Below are positions 63,870 through 64,000 of a stretch of 64,000 nt of DNA, one piece after another. The notes beneath the pieces are model-generated. The model made no database searches. It was not told the DNA's origin and worked only from the letters and a program-made list of their open reading frames with translations. Source of the DNA: Diploptera punctata (taxonomy: Eukaryota > Arthropoda > Insecta > Blattodea > Blaberidae); assembly GCA_030220185.1 (NCBI GenBank), contig JASPKZ010007432.1, forward strand, positions 806,001-870,000. Direction: 5' to 3'. The position numbers were made by a program, and so were the translations under genes. The stretch's first letter is position 1, and the number at the start of each line of letters is the position of its first letter.

Positions 63870-64000
63870 AGTACTAAAAGTTGTGAAGATATATATTCAG
63901 AAGTACAAGGATAGATTGATGAATTTTGATATTCCTAACAAACAAAATCTAATCTCAAAGTTTATAAACTCAACTACAGATGGCAGCTTGGAAGATGTTG
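63870..64000 (+). pseudogene. PLE endonuclease C-terminal fragment, cut by window end
   Basis: Encodes KIYIQKYKDRLMNFDIPNKQ and LISKFINSTTDGSLED. The stop and any ribozyme would lie beyond the window. Confidence 0.65.

Overview
The window is nuclear DNA of an animal, most likely an insect. It is AT-rich, has GT-AG introns, and is packed with nested transposable elements of arthropod type: Penelope-like elements (PLEs), non-LTR retrotransposons, a Ty3-type LTR element, mariners, piggyBac, Harbinger and Helitron. There is no sign of prokaryotic sequence. The exact order of insect cannot be read from the sequence.

The only recognisable host gene is a fatty acid synthase (FASN) on the minus strand. 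Eight exons lie between 53561 (5' side) and 11217 (3' side). They cover the end of the malonyl/acetyl-transferase domain, the whole dehydratase domain with its HxxxGxxxxP and DxxxQ motifs, and the end of the pseudo-methyltransferase region. All have consensus splice sites and compatible phases, with no stop. Introns of about 3 to 14 kb are filled with mobile DNA. About 380 codons of the pseudo-methyltransferase region, expected between the exons at 22113-22276 and 11217-11438, were not found.

Layout. 1-2475: palindromic repeat, PLE fragments, LINE. 2480-10588: Ty3 pol and LTR carrying four nested insertions (PLE, DD41D mariner, RNase H LINE, Helitron). 11217-22600: three FASN exons with SINEs, a MITE, LINE pieces and several PLE-derived foldbacks. 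22733-24640: paired palindromes and intron-containing tRNA-Tyr-like SINEs. 25235-37600: seven PLE insertions between FASN exons. 38945-43382: near full-length LINE with a young mariner. 45850-48127: SINE cluster ending in a concatemer of tRNA-like units. 51445-52871: piggyBac remnant. 53776-63822: Ty3 element with both LTRs, flanked by about 300 bp direct repeats and carrying LINE, PLE, Harbinger and SINE insertions.

The most interesting theme is a PLE-centred system. PLE copies end in type I hammerhead ribozyme cores. In several copies the GIY-YIG endonuclease ORF stops inside the ribozyme core. Short foldback derivatives carry ribozymes in opposite orientations and sit between 13 bp target duplications. 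A separate family of about 304 bp tRNA-like units shows the same architecture (tandem units, an inverted end, 12-13 bp target duplications). This suggests a tRNA-bearing satellite that uses the PLE machinery.
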